From the NCBI RefSeq assembly GCF_031846585.1, contig NZ_JAVRHK010000006.1, positions 1 through 64,000 of the forward strand: a stretch of 64,000 nt of DNA, written 5' to 3'. The translations under genes were made by a program, and so were the position numbers. Positions 40,571-48,646 of the stretch are shown here, piece after piece; the stretch's first letter is position 1; each line of letters starts with the position of its first letter. Below the pieces are notes generated by a model. It saw nothing but the letters and a program-made list of their open reading frames with translations, made no database searches and had not been told where the DNA came from. The stretch comes from Autumnicola musiva. GTDB taxonomy: Bacteria > Bacteroidota > Bacteroidia > Flavobacteriales > Flavobacteriaceae.

Positions 40571-40603
40571 AAAACCTCCTGAAAATAAATTCCTGAAGGT
40601 TTC
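40571..40603 (-). terminator. Probable terminator of the glgE-treS-glgB unit
   Basis: On the minus strand AACCTTC pairs with GGAGGTT (one G:U) around a 15-nt loop, and a U run follows. It lies 22 bp after the glgB stop codon. Confidence 0.5.
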
Positions 40604-40625
40604 TTATTCAAAATAAAAATGTATT

Positions 40626-43166
40626 CTATTTCTTTTTCAGATAAATCACCCCCATAGGAGGTAAGGTAAGGGCAATAGAATGATCTTTCCCGTGTGCAGG
40701 AAGCGCTTTTGTTTCTATATCATCCTTATTTCCAACATTGCTTCCACCAAATTGTTCATCATCGGTATTTAAAATTTCATACCATGTTCCTTCAGTCGGT
40801 ATTCCTATTCGGTAATTTTCTCTTGGTACGGGAGTTAAGTTACAAACTACCATTACATTATCTTTCTCATTTTCACCTTTTCTTAAAAAACTGATAATAC
40901 TGTTTTCCGCATCCTTTATATCTATCCACTCAAAACCATCACTATCAAAAGCTTTTTCATAAAGAGCAGGTTCTTCTTTGTATAATTTATTTAGTGATTT
41001 TAAAGTCTCCTGGATTTGCCGGCTGGGAGCATGGTCTGTTTCATGCCAATCCAAACTTGAATCGTGGTTCCATTCAGTTTTTTGCGCAAATTCTGCACCC
41101 ATAAATAGTAATTTTGTTCCGGGGTGGGCATACATATAAGCATAAAGGCTTCTCAGATTGGCATATTTATTCCAGTCATCCCCAGGCATTTTGTTCCATA
41201 TTGCCTGTTTTCCATATACAACCTCGTCGTGTGATAAGGGAAGCATGAAATTTTCAGTAAAAGCATAATTTGTACTGAAGGTAATCGTATCTTGATGGTA
41301 TTTTCTATTAATTGGATCTTCCTGAAAATAACTCAAGGTATCATGCATCCAGCCCATCATCCATTTCATTCCAAATCCAAGGCCACCAATATAAGTTGGT
41401 TTGGAAACCATTGGCCAGGCTGTAGATTCTTCAGCAATGGTCATAATATCTGGATGTTCACCATAAACAACTTCGTTAAATTCTTTTAGAAAACTTATAG
41501 CTTCAAGATTTTCATTTCCGCCAAATTCATTAGTTTCCCACTCACCCTCCTTACGGGAGTAATCCAGGTAAAGCATAGAAGCTACAGCATCTACCCTTAA
41601 TCCATCAGCGTGAAATTTCTCCAACCAAAAGAGAGCATTACTTATGAGGAAGGAACGAACTTCATTTCTTCCGTAGTTAAAAATATAGCTTTGCCAGTCC
41701 GGATGAAATCCTTTTCTCGGGTCGGCATGTTCATACAAAAAAGTTCCATCAAAATAGTGCAATCCGTGCAAATCTGAAGGGAAATGGGAGGGAACCCAGT
41801 CCAGTATAACTCCAATTCCTGCCTGGTGTAAGGACTCTACAAGATGCATAAAGTCCTGCGGACTCCCGAACCTGCTAGATGGAGCAAAATATCCGGTAAC
41901 CTGATAACCCCAGGAGCCAAAGAACGGATGTTCCATTACAGGCATAAACTCAACATGCGTAAAGCCCATTTCATTAAGATAAGCCGGTAAATCTTCAGCC
42001 AATTCCCGGTAAGACAATGAGCGGTTATCTTCTTCCGGCTTTCTTTTCCAAGAACCTACGTGTAATTCATAAACAGAAACAGGCTTATTTTTTTGGGCAT
42101 TATCGCGACGCTTTTCCATCCATTCCTTATCATTCCAGGAATTTTCTATATCCCAGACTACCGATGCAGTATTTGGAGGAGTTTCCCATCGGGAAGCGTA
42201 GGGATCTCCTTTTTCAGCTTCATAGCCATTGGTGGACTTGATGAAATATTTATACAAACTTCCGTTTTTAGCTTCAGGTATAAAAATCTCCCAGATTCCG
42301 GAATGGTCATGCCGAACATTCATAGGATTCTTTTCCCTGTTCCATCCATTAAAGTCACCAATCACGAAAACTGTTTCTGCGTTGGGTGCCCAGACAGAAA
42401 AATAAATTCCTTCCTGCCCCTTATGCTTTACCGGATGTGCTCCGAATTTTTTATACAAATGATAATGTTTTCCTTCCTTGAACAGGTGAACATCAAAATC
42501 TGTAAATAAGGAGAACCAATCCTGTTCTTCGGTTGATTTTTCCCGGGTTATATCATTTTCATTTTTCTTGGATTCGTCATCCGGCAGTACAGTATCCAGT
42601 GTTTTTTTTGCCGTTTTCTTTGCAGTTTTTTGATCTGGCAATAGATCTTTGGCTGCTTTAGTTATTTTTTTCTGAGTTTCCTCGTCGGGTATTACTTTAT
42701 CTGCAATACCCTTTACTGTTGAAGCGAGATTTTCAGAAGTACTTTTTGTTTCTTTTTTTGAAGCAGCTGTTTTTCCTGCTTTAGGTTTAGTAGCTTTTTT
42801 TTCCTTAGAATTTTTTTCCGTTGCTTTCTTAGCTTTTGACGTTTTTGTTGCCGATGTAGATTTAGCCGATTTCTTCTTTTCCGAAGCTGTTGATTTGCCC
42901 GCTACAGACTTTTTTGGTGATACCTTCTCACCGGTAGCCTGTTGTTTTGCTGCAGGTTCTGATTTAGTTGAACCTTTAGTTTTTGCTTTCCCGGCATTGG
43001 TCTTTTTAGCAGGGGCAGAAGAGCGGGGGCTTTTTTCCCCCACGCCTTTCGGCCCCTTCACCTCGCCTGAAGTATCCGGAGTTTTTGAAGATTTTGCCGT
43101 TCCGCTTTTAGCTTTTGATGTTATTTTCCTGTCTTTATCTGTAATTTTATTTTCTTTCTTTGCCAT
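40626..43166 (-). CDS. glgB: 1,4-alpha-glucan branching enzyme with histone-H1-like N-terminal tail
   Basis: A GH13 branching enzyme of about 846 residues that adds alpha-1,6 branches to linear alpha-glucan. The CBM48 and catalytic domains start at about residue 216 (DWFSLFTDFD, then YFSVWAPNAETVFVIGDFNGW). Catalytic landmarks are GVILDWVPSHFP, RVDAVASM with the Asp526 nucleophile, TIAEEST with Glu579, and LPLSHDEV. The first 215 residues are Lys/Ala/Ser/Thr/Gly-rich with no aromatic residue or Cys, about a quarter Lys, unlike ordinary GlgB. The ATG at 43166 follows a GGGAGG sequence; a TTG 15 bp upstream is also in frame. It overlaps the treS fusion gene by 20 bp. Confidence 0.93.
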   Translation of the reverse strand: MAKKENKITDKDRKITSKAKSGTAKSSKTPDTSGEVKGPKGVGEKSPRSSAPAKKTNAGKAKTKGSTKSEPAAKQQATGEKVSPKKSVAGKSTASEKKKSAKSTSATKTSKAKKATEKNSKEKKATKPKAGKTAASKKETKSTSENLASTVKGIADKVIPDEETQKKITKAAKDLLPDQKTAKKTAKKTLDTVLPDDESKKNENDITREKSTEEQDWFSLFTDFDVHLFKEGKHYHLYKKFGAHPVKHKGQEGIYFSVWAPNAETVFVIGDFNGWNREKNPMNVRHDHSGIWEIFIPEAKNGSLYKYFIKSTNGYEAEKGDPYASRWETPPNTASVVWDIENSWNDKEWMEKRRDNAQKNKPVSVYELHVGSWKRKPEEDNRSLSYRELAEDLPAYLNEMGFTHVEFMPVMEHPFFGSWGYQVTGYFAPSSRFGSPQDFMHLVESLHQAGIGVILDWVPSHFPSDLHGLHYFDGTFLYEHADPRKGFHPDWQSYIFNYGRNEVRSFLISNALFWLEKFHADGLRVDAVASMLYLDYSRKEGEWETNEFGGNENLEAISFLKEFNEVVYGEHPDIMTIAEESTAWPMVSKPTYIGGLGFGMKWMMGWMHDTLSYFQEDPINRKYHQDTITFSTNYAFTENFMLPLSHDEVVYGKQAIWNKMPGDDWNKYANLRSLYAYMYAHPGTKLLFMGAEFAQKTEWNHDSSLDWHETDHAPSRQIQETLKSLNKLYKEEPALYEKAFDSDGFEWIDIKDAENSIISFLRKGENEKDNVMVVCNLTPVPRENYRIGIPTEGTWYEILNTDDEQFGGSNVGNKDDIETKALPAHGKDHSIALTLPPMGVIYLKKK

Positions 43167-46100
43167 CTCTGTACCTCCCAATAATTGATTTTATGCCCCT
43201 AAGTGGAATTAATACCCAATCGGGACGATTGTTTAGTTCGTAATTCAGTTCATATACTGCTTTCTCAAGCAGAAAAGTGTCCATCAGGATATCATAATCT
43301 TCCTGATCTTCAGGGATAAAACTGTTTTCTCCCACAGTATCCGAATATCCCTTGAGGTATAATCTGGTAACATAATAGTACCAGGATTCTGCCCAGTCCT
43401 CAAGATCACCATCTTTTCTTTGTTGATCAAATTCCGGTTCCATTATGGTACTGTATGCTGCATAATGAAATGATCTTACCATTCCGGCCACATCCCTTAG
43501 CGCAGAACGTTTCAACCTTCTTTCACTAAAGGCCCTCGCAGGCTCTCCTTCAAAATCTATAATGATGAAATCTTTACCCGTCCAAAGTACCTGCCCCAGG
43601 TGGTAATCCCCATGCGTCCTGATTTTCATTACAGGAATTTTATGGGCGAAAACTCTTTTAAAACATTTCAAAACATCGCTTTTCATATCCAGCACTTCTT
43701 TTGCCTCTTTTTTCACTTCTTCAGGAAGATGCTTCAAATTCTTCTGAAGATTAGTAAAGCTGTTCCTGGTGAGAGACTGCAAAGAGGAGAAAAGTGAGCG
43801 CTGATAATGAAGTGAAAAAGCTTCATGCTCAAAATCTTCTTCTTCAGGATGTGCTGCAAGTGCCCGATGCATTTCTGCCGTACGCTGTCCTAATAATGAA
43901 ATTCGTTCGGGAAAAATACCTCCCATCAGATCCTGCATATCTGTTGGAATTTCTTTATAGCTTAAAGGTATAGTAAGATCTTGTTTTGCCGGAAGCAGCT
44001 TAATTTCTTTAGGCCTGGTCATTACATTTTCATAATACCTGTTTATAGCATCTTTAGTATAATCCCAGGCATCTCCCTGGTTAGGAATTAAATCCTGCAT
44101 CATACCCAATACGATGATATTGCGCACCCCGGCTTTTAATTCTATGGCTCCTCTAAAACAGGGAGCATTTTCATAATCGGTTTTTTCAGAAAGATACCTG
44201 GTAATCTCCAGATCGGGATTAATTGTATTGTCCAGTTTCCTGTAAAGCTTAAGGAAATATCTATTGTCGAAGATCAAAGAAGTATTGCTCTGCTCGGCGT
44301 TAAGAATTTTTGAATTCAGCGTCTCAGATTCTATATTTATTTCTTCATCTCCATGATAGAAGTTCAGGCTTTTTTTTCCGCTGCCTATGGTTTTGTTCTT
44401 TTTAATATTCTTGAAGATGGTGTTTCTAAAATCTTCATTGTAAACTGCATCAAATAAAATTCCCTCTTCTTTTCCTACGGTTAACCTTGTAATAGCTCCT
44501 TTTTCAGGAATCTCCCTTATTTCTTCTTCCCTGTGATATGGTACAAATGCCAGTGGAAGCTGGTAAACTTCTGGTAAACCATCGTTATAGTTTACTTCAA
44601 TCGTAATTAAGGTAGCTGATAAATCCTTTACAGGAATATCTATCTTATGATTTACCGAAATATTCTGTATTACTCTAGATTTTCCTCCGAACCACCTGCA
44701 GGAATTAAGATAAATTGGAAGCACCTTATTTTCAAGTTTCGCCTGTACCTTCGCTTCTAAAAGTTCAGGCCATGATCCAACTTTTAATGCGGGAATATCT
44801 GCTTTTTCACTTTGCTCCTTGTCTTTTTCAAGAACAAACCAGTAGTATCCGTGGGGTCCCATGGTAAAGAGGTATGGATTCTCTGAAACCCTTGGAAATT
44901 TATTATGACTAAAGACTTCTATAGGAGTATATCCTTCATAATCTTCCAGTTCCAATTCAGCAGCCTGCGGAAATCTTGAAAGATTCCCAAGGATAAGAAT
45001 ATGTTCATCTTCATAATTACGTGTATAAGCAATTATTTTAGAATTAGAAGGAGAAAGGAAGTTTATATCTCCCCGCCCAAAAGCCTTAAATCTTTTTCTC
45101 ATTCCAATTATTCGCTTCATCCACCATAGCAGGGAAGAAGAATTCATTTGTTGTGCTTCCACATTTACCGCCTCGTACTTATATTCCGGATCAATAATTA
45201 CCGGGAGGTAAAGCTTATGAGGATTAGTGGTAGAAAAGCCGGCATTCCTGTCTGCCGTCCATTGCATAGGAGTACGTACTCCATCCCTGTCCCCCAGATA
45301 GAAATTGTCTCCCATTCCTATTTCATCCCCATAATAAATTACAGGAGTGCCGGGCAGCGAAAACAGCAACACATTCATCAATTCAATTTTGTTTCGGTTG
45401 TTCTCCAGTAAGGGAGCAAGCCTGTGCCGAATCCCAACATTTATTTTTGCTTGCGGATCTTTGGTATAAACCTTATACATGTAATCCCTTTCTTCATCGG
45501 TAACCATCTCCAGTGTCAACTCATCATGATTTCTAAGAAAAATTGCCCATTGACAGGAGTCGGGAATTTCAGGAGTCTGATCAATAATGTCAATTATTGG
45601 ATAACGGTCTTCCATTTTTACCGCCATAAACATCCTGGGCATAATTGGGAAATGATAATTCATATGACATTCATCTCCTTCCCCAAAATAGGCTGCGGAA
45701 TCTTCCGGCCACATATTTGCTTCGGCTAACAGAAGTTTATTATCGTAATTCTTATCAATGTGTGCACGTAATTTTTTCAGGAATTCATGGGTTTCGGGTA
45801 AATTTTCGCAGTTTGTATTTTCCCTTTCAAAAAGGTAGGGAACCGCATCCAGGCGGAAACCGTCAACACCCATTTTACACCAGTAGTCCATAATTCTAAA
45901 GACTTCTTTTTGCACCTGGGGATTGTCAAAGTTCAGGTCTGGCTGATGAGAAAAGAAACGGTGCCAGTAATATGCCTTTGCCACGGGATCCCACGTCCAG
46001 TTAGAAGGTTCGGTGTCTGTAAATATAATTCTGGCGTCCTTATACTTTTGGGGGTCGTCACTCCATACATAATAATTCCTATAATCAGAATCTGCAGGTG

Positions 46101-46473
46101 CTCTTCTGGCCCTTTGGAACCAGGGGTGCTGATCTGATGTATGGTTAATTACAAGTTCAGTAATTATTTTTAAGCCTCTCTTGTGGGCTTCCTTTATTAG
46201 TTTTTTAAAGACTTTTACATCTCCGTAAGATGGATTAATGTTATAATAATCTGCAATATCATACCCGTCATCTTTAAGCGGAGAAGGATAAAATGGTAAA
46301 AGCCAGATTGCAGTTACTCCAAGATCTTCAAGGTAATCAAGTTTTTGCAGTAAGCCCTGAAAATCACCAATTCCATCTCCGTCACTGTCAAAAAAAGCTT
46401 TAATATGTAGTTCGTATATTACTGCATCTTTATACCAATGCAGATTTTCGTCAATATTTATAGGGTTACTCAT
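43147..46473 (-). CDS. treS: Trehalose synthase-maltokinase fusion
   Basis: An 1108-residue fusion. Residues 1-560 are a GH13 trehalose synthase (maltose-trehalose isomerase) with GFRLDAVPYL (Asp209 nucleophile), LLAEANMWPED (Glu251 acid/base) and LRNHDELTLEM. Residues about 575-1108 are a maltokinase (Pep2/Mak type): WFGGKSR near 594 opens its N-cap, THGDYHLGQ near 955 and IIDFEGEP shortly after are the kinase catalytic motifs. The fusion converts trehalose to maltose and then to maltose 1-phosphate with ATP, feeding GlgE upstream. It is 20 bp downstream of glgE and overlaps glgB. Confidence 0.95.
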   Translation of the reverse strand: MSNPINIDENLHWYKDAVIYELHIKAFFDSDGDGIGDFQGLLQKLDYLEDLGVTAIWLLPFYPSPLKDDGYDIADYYNINPSYGDVKVFKKLIKEAHKRGLKIITELVINHTSDQHPWFQRARRAPADSDYRNYYVWSDDPQKYKDARIIFTDTEPSNWTWDPVAKAYYWHRFFSHQPDLNFDNPQVQKEVFRIMDYWCKMGVDGFRLDAVPYLFERENTNCENLPETHEFLKKLRAHIDKNYDNKLLLAEANMWPEDSAAYFGEGDECHMNYHFPIMPRMFMAVKMEDRYPIIDIIDQTPEIPDSCQWAIFLRNHDELTLEMVTDEERDYMYKVYTKDPQAKINVGIRHRLAPLLENNRNKIELMNVLLFSLPGTPVIYYGDEIGMGDNFYLGDRDGVRTPMQWTADRNAGFSTTNPHKLYLPVIIDPEYKYEAVNVEAQQMNSSSLLWWMKRIIGMRKRFKAFGRGDINFLSPSNSKIIAYTRNYEDEHILILGNLSRFPQAAELELEDYEGYTPIEVFSHNKFPRVSENPYLFTMGPHGYYWFVLEKDKEQSEKADIPALKVGSWPELLEAKVQAKLENKVLPIYLNSCRWFGGKSRVIQNISVNHKIDIPVKDLSATLITIEVNYNDGLPEVYQLPLAFVPYHREEEIREIPEKGAITRLTVGKEEGILFDAVYNEDFRNTIFKNIKKNKTIGSGKKSLNFYHGDEEINIESETLNSKILNAEQSNTSLIFDNRYFLKLYRKLDNTINPDLEITRYLSEKTDYENAPCFRGAIELKAGVRNIIVLGMMQDLIPNQGDAWDYTKDAINRYYENVMTRPKEIKLLPAKQDLTIPLSYKEIPTDMQDLMGGIFPERISLLGQRTAEMHRALAAHPEEEDFEHEAFSLHYQRSLFSSLQSLTRNSFTNLQKNLKHLPEEVKKEAKEVLDMKSDVLKCFKRVFAHKIPVMKIRTHGDYHLGQVLWTGKDFIIIDFEGEPARAFSERRLKRSALRDVAGMVRSFHYAAYSTIMEPEFDQQRKDGDLEDWAESWYYYVTRLYLKGYSDTVGENSFIPEDQEDYDILMDTFLLEKAVYELNYELNNRPDWVLIPLRGIKSIIGRYRDGKERK

Positions 46474-46493
46474 ATAATTAGTGGTATAATTTT

Positions 46494-48458
46494 TTATCTC
46501 TCATTAGTTGTTTCAATACGTAAAATATGTGCAGGTAGTGCCTGTGGATGGAGCTCTACATAATTCCATTCATTTTGCCATATATATCTGGAGGCGGTAA
46601 GCAGATCAACAACGGCAAAAGGTTGATGGCCTTTTATTTCCAGTTCCTTCAAAGGCACTTTTATCCAACCGGATTGGGTATGATGAGGATCCAGATTCAC
46701 CACAATTAGAAGTTTATTTCCGGTTCGTTTATCTATCTTTGAATAGCAAATTAGCTGATCGTTGTCGGTATCGGCAAAGGAAATATTATAGGTAGTTTGA
46801 AGAGCAGTATTTTCATTCCTTATGCTGTTAAGCTGACTAATAATTTCTTTGGTTCTTGTAGGCCGGTACCAGTCCCAATGCTTCACTTCATATTTTTCAG
46901 AGCGGGTATATTCCTCTTTACCCGGATATGCTTCATTCAAACCGAATTCAAATAAAGGACCATATATTCCATAATTTGAGGAAAGGGTGGAGGCCAGGAT
47001 TATCCTGATAAGGAATGAAGCTTCACTTTGATTTTCAAGGGAAACAGGAAGAATATCGGGCGTATTGGGCCAGAAGTTGGGCCTAAAATATTCTCTGAGT
47101 TCCGTTTGGGTAAGTTCTGTTAAATATTCCTGGAATTCCTCTTTGGAATTCCTCCAGGTGAAATAGGTGTAAGATTGCGTAAATCCTACTTTTCCCAATT
47201 CTTCCATTACCCGTGGACGCGTAAAAGCTTCTGCAAGAAAGATAATGTCCTTATGGTTTTTGTTAATTTCTTGAATAAGCCAATCCCAGAAAATAAAAGA
47301 TTTGGTATGTGGATTATCTACTCTAAAAATTTTCACTCCTTTATCAATCCAATATTCCACAACACTTTTTAATTCCTCCCATAGATTTTCCCAATCTTCA
47401 GTCTCAAAATTTACAGGGAGAACATCCTGATATTTTTTGGGGGGATTTTCAGCATACTGCACCGTTCCGTCTGGCCGCCATTTAAACCATTGCGGATGCT
47501 CCTTTACATAAGGATGGTCCGGACTGCATTGTATAGCAAAGTCAATAGCTACTTCTATCCCGTTTTTTTCAGCTTTTTTTACAAAAGAAGTAAAATCATC
47601 TATAGTTCCTAATTCCGGATGAATGGCTTTATGTCCTCCTTCTTCAGAACCGATCGCCCATGGGGAGCCCGGATCACCCGGCTGTGCTTCCGTAGCATTA
47701 TTTATACCTTTCCGGTGGCTCTTTCCAATAGGATGAATAGGGGGTAGATAAATAACATCAAAGCCCATATTGGCAATTTCAGGCAATATTTTTTCTGAAG
47801 ACTTAAATGTTCCATGTTTTCCGGGTGTTTCTGAAGTAGACCTTGGGAAAAATTCATACCATGCACTGAAGAGAGCCCGTTTTCTTTCCACCTTTACCTT
47901 AAGTATCTTTTTATAACGGGTTGCTCTTTCCCGTTGCCGGGTTTGATACATTACATTTGTAACTGCATCTTCAAAAATTTTGGATATTGCTTCAGATTCT
48001 TTCTCTTCGTCCCGCAGAAGGTTTATCCAGTTTCGCAATTGCTTCTTTTGGCCGGAATTTGCCTGAGCAAGGGCATCTTCCATAAGTTCTGCTCCAATAA
48101 GAATTTCAGTTTTCACATTCTGCCGGGCCTCTATCTTTTTATTTAGGCCGCTTCTCCATGTGTTGAAGTGGTCAATCCATGCTTCAATAGTATATTCATA
48201 AATTCCGGGCTGGCTTCCTTCAAAGGCTGAAGACCAGTGGTCATTTCCTTCATGAATCATAGGAATTTCCTCCCACTTATTTTCGTCTCCCGCTTCCCGG
48301 TATAGGAGTACGGCGTCCACTTTATCATGTCCGTCTCCAAAAATATCAGCTTCTACTTCTATTCTTTCATCAACGATCCTCTTGATTTGATATTTGCCAC
48401 ACTCAATTTGAGGAGAAACATTTCTAATACTTGCTCTTTTTTGCCCTTCTGCCTTCAT
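46494..48458 (-). CDS. glgE: Alpha-1,4-glucan:maltose-1-phosphate maltosyltransferase
   Basis: A 654-residue GH13_3 GlgE that adds maltosyl units from maltose 1-phosphate to alpha-glucan chains. Family landmarks are an N-terminal beta-domain (about residues 20-110), SAWYEFFPRS at the start of the catalytic core, DVIYLPPIHPIGKSHRKGINN, IDFAIQCSPDHPY, Asp381 nucleophile in IFRVDNPHTK and Glu410 in FLAEAFTRP. Length is typical. It is the first gene of the minus-strand arm and reads from the divergent control region shared with treZ. Confidence 0.96.
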   Translation of the reverse strand: MKAEGQKRASIRNVSPQIECGKYQIKRIVDERIEVEADIFGDGHDKVDAVLLYREAGDENKWEEIPMIHEGNDHWSSAFEGSQPGIYEYTIEAWIDHFNTWRSGLNKKIEARQNVKTEILIGAELMEDALAQANSGQKKQLRNWINLLRDEEKESEAISKIFEDAVTNVMYQTRQRERATRYKKILKVKVERKRALFSAWYEFFPRSTSETPGKHGTFKSSEKILPEIANMGFDVIYLPPIHPIGKSHRKGINNATEAQPGDPGSPWAIGSEEGGHKAIHPELGTIDDFTSFVKKAEKNGIEVAIDFAIQCSPDHPYVKEHPQWFKWRPDGTVQYAENPPKKYQDVLPVNFETEDWENLWEELKSVVEYWIDKGVKIFRVDNPHTKSFIFWDWLIQEINKNHKDIIFLAEAFTRPRVMEELGKVGFTQSYTYFTWRNSKEEFQEYLTELTQTELREYFRPNFWPNTPDILPVSLENQSEASFLIRIILASTLSSNYGIYGPLFEFGLNEAYPGKEEYTRSEKYEVKHWDWYRPTRTKEIISQLNSIRNENTALQTTYNISFADTDNDQLICYSKIDKRTGNKLLIVVNLDPHHTQSGWIKVPLKELEIKGHQPFAVVDLLTASRYIWQNEWNYVELHPQALPAHILRIETTNER

Positions 48459-48485
48459 GAAAATTTTTTAATTTTTTAATATTTT

Positions 48486-48563
48486 TACTCTATAGAGACT
48501 CCATAGAATAAGGAATTCTCAAACAAATCTCTACTAAAGGTAAATAAGCAGAGTAAATACTCT
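48486..48563. promoter_or_regulatory. Palindromic sites in the glgE/treZ divergent region
   Basis: CTCTATAGAG (48488-48497, perfect) and AGAGTA-AA-TACTCT (48550-48563, perfect) both use TACTCT/AGAG half-sites; TACTCT also begins at 48486. Two copies of a related palindrome in the only control region between the two arms suggest an operator for a sugar-responsive repressor. No regulator gene is adjacent. Confidence 0.45.
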
Positions 48564-48607
48564 AGTTAAATAATTACTAAACATCTATAATTACAATTTA
48601 TCCTTGT

Positions 48608-48615
48608 TAGATTTG
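48608..48615 (+). promoter_or_regulatory. Predicted -7 box of the treZ arm
   Basis: TAGATTTG at 48608-48615 matches the Bacteroidota -7 consensus. It lies directly in front of an ATG at 48617, so that ATG would be upstream of the transcription start; the downstream ATG at 48647 is the better start. Confidence 0.5.
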
Positions 48616-48646
48616 GATGTGGTTGAACTTATTTAGAAAGAGGATT

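Noticed and set aside
40571..40603. Riboswitch or attenuator near the glgB end
   Set aside because: A simple stem with a U run after the stop codon is adequately explained as a terminator.
42895..43188. Open frame opposite the GlgB tail
   Set aside because: It is the antisense of the Lys/Ala/Ser-rich low-complexity region, whose composition keeps the opposite frame open. No start context or homology supports it.
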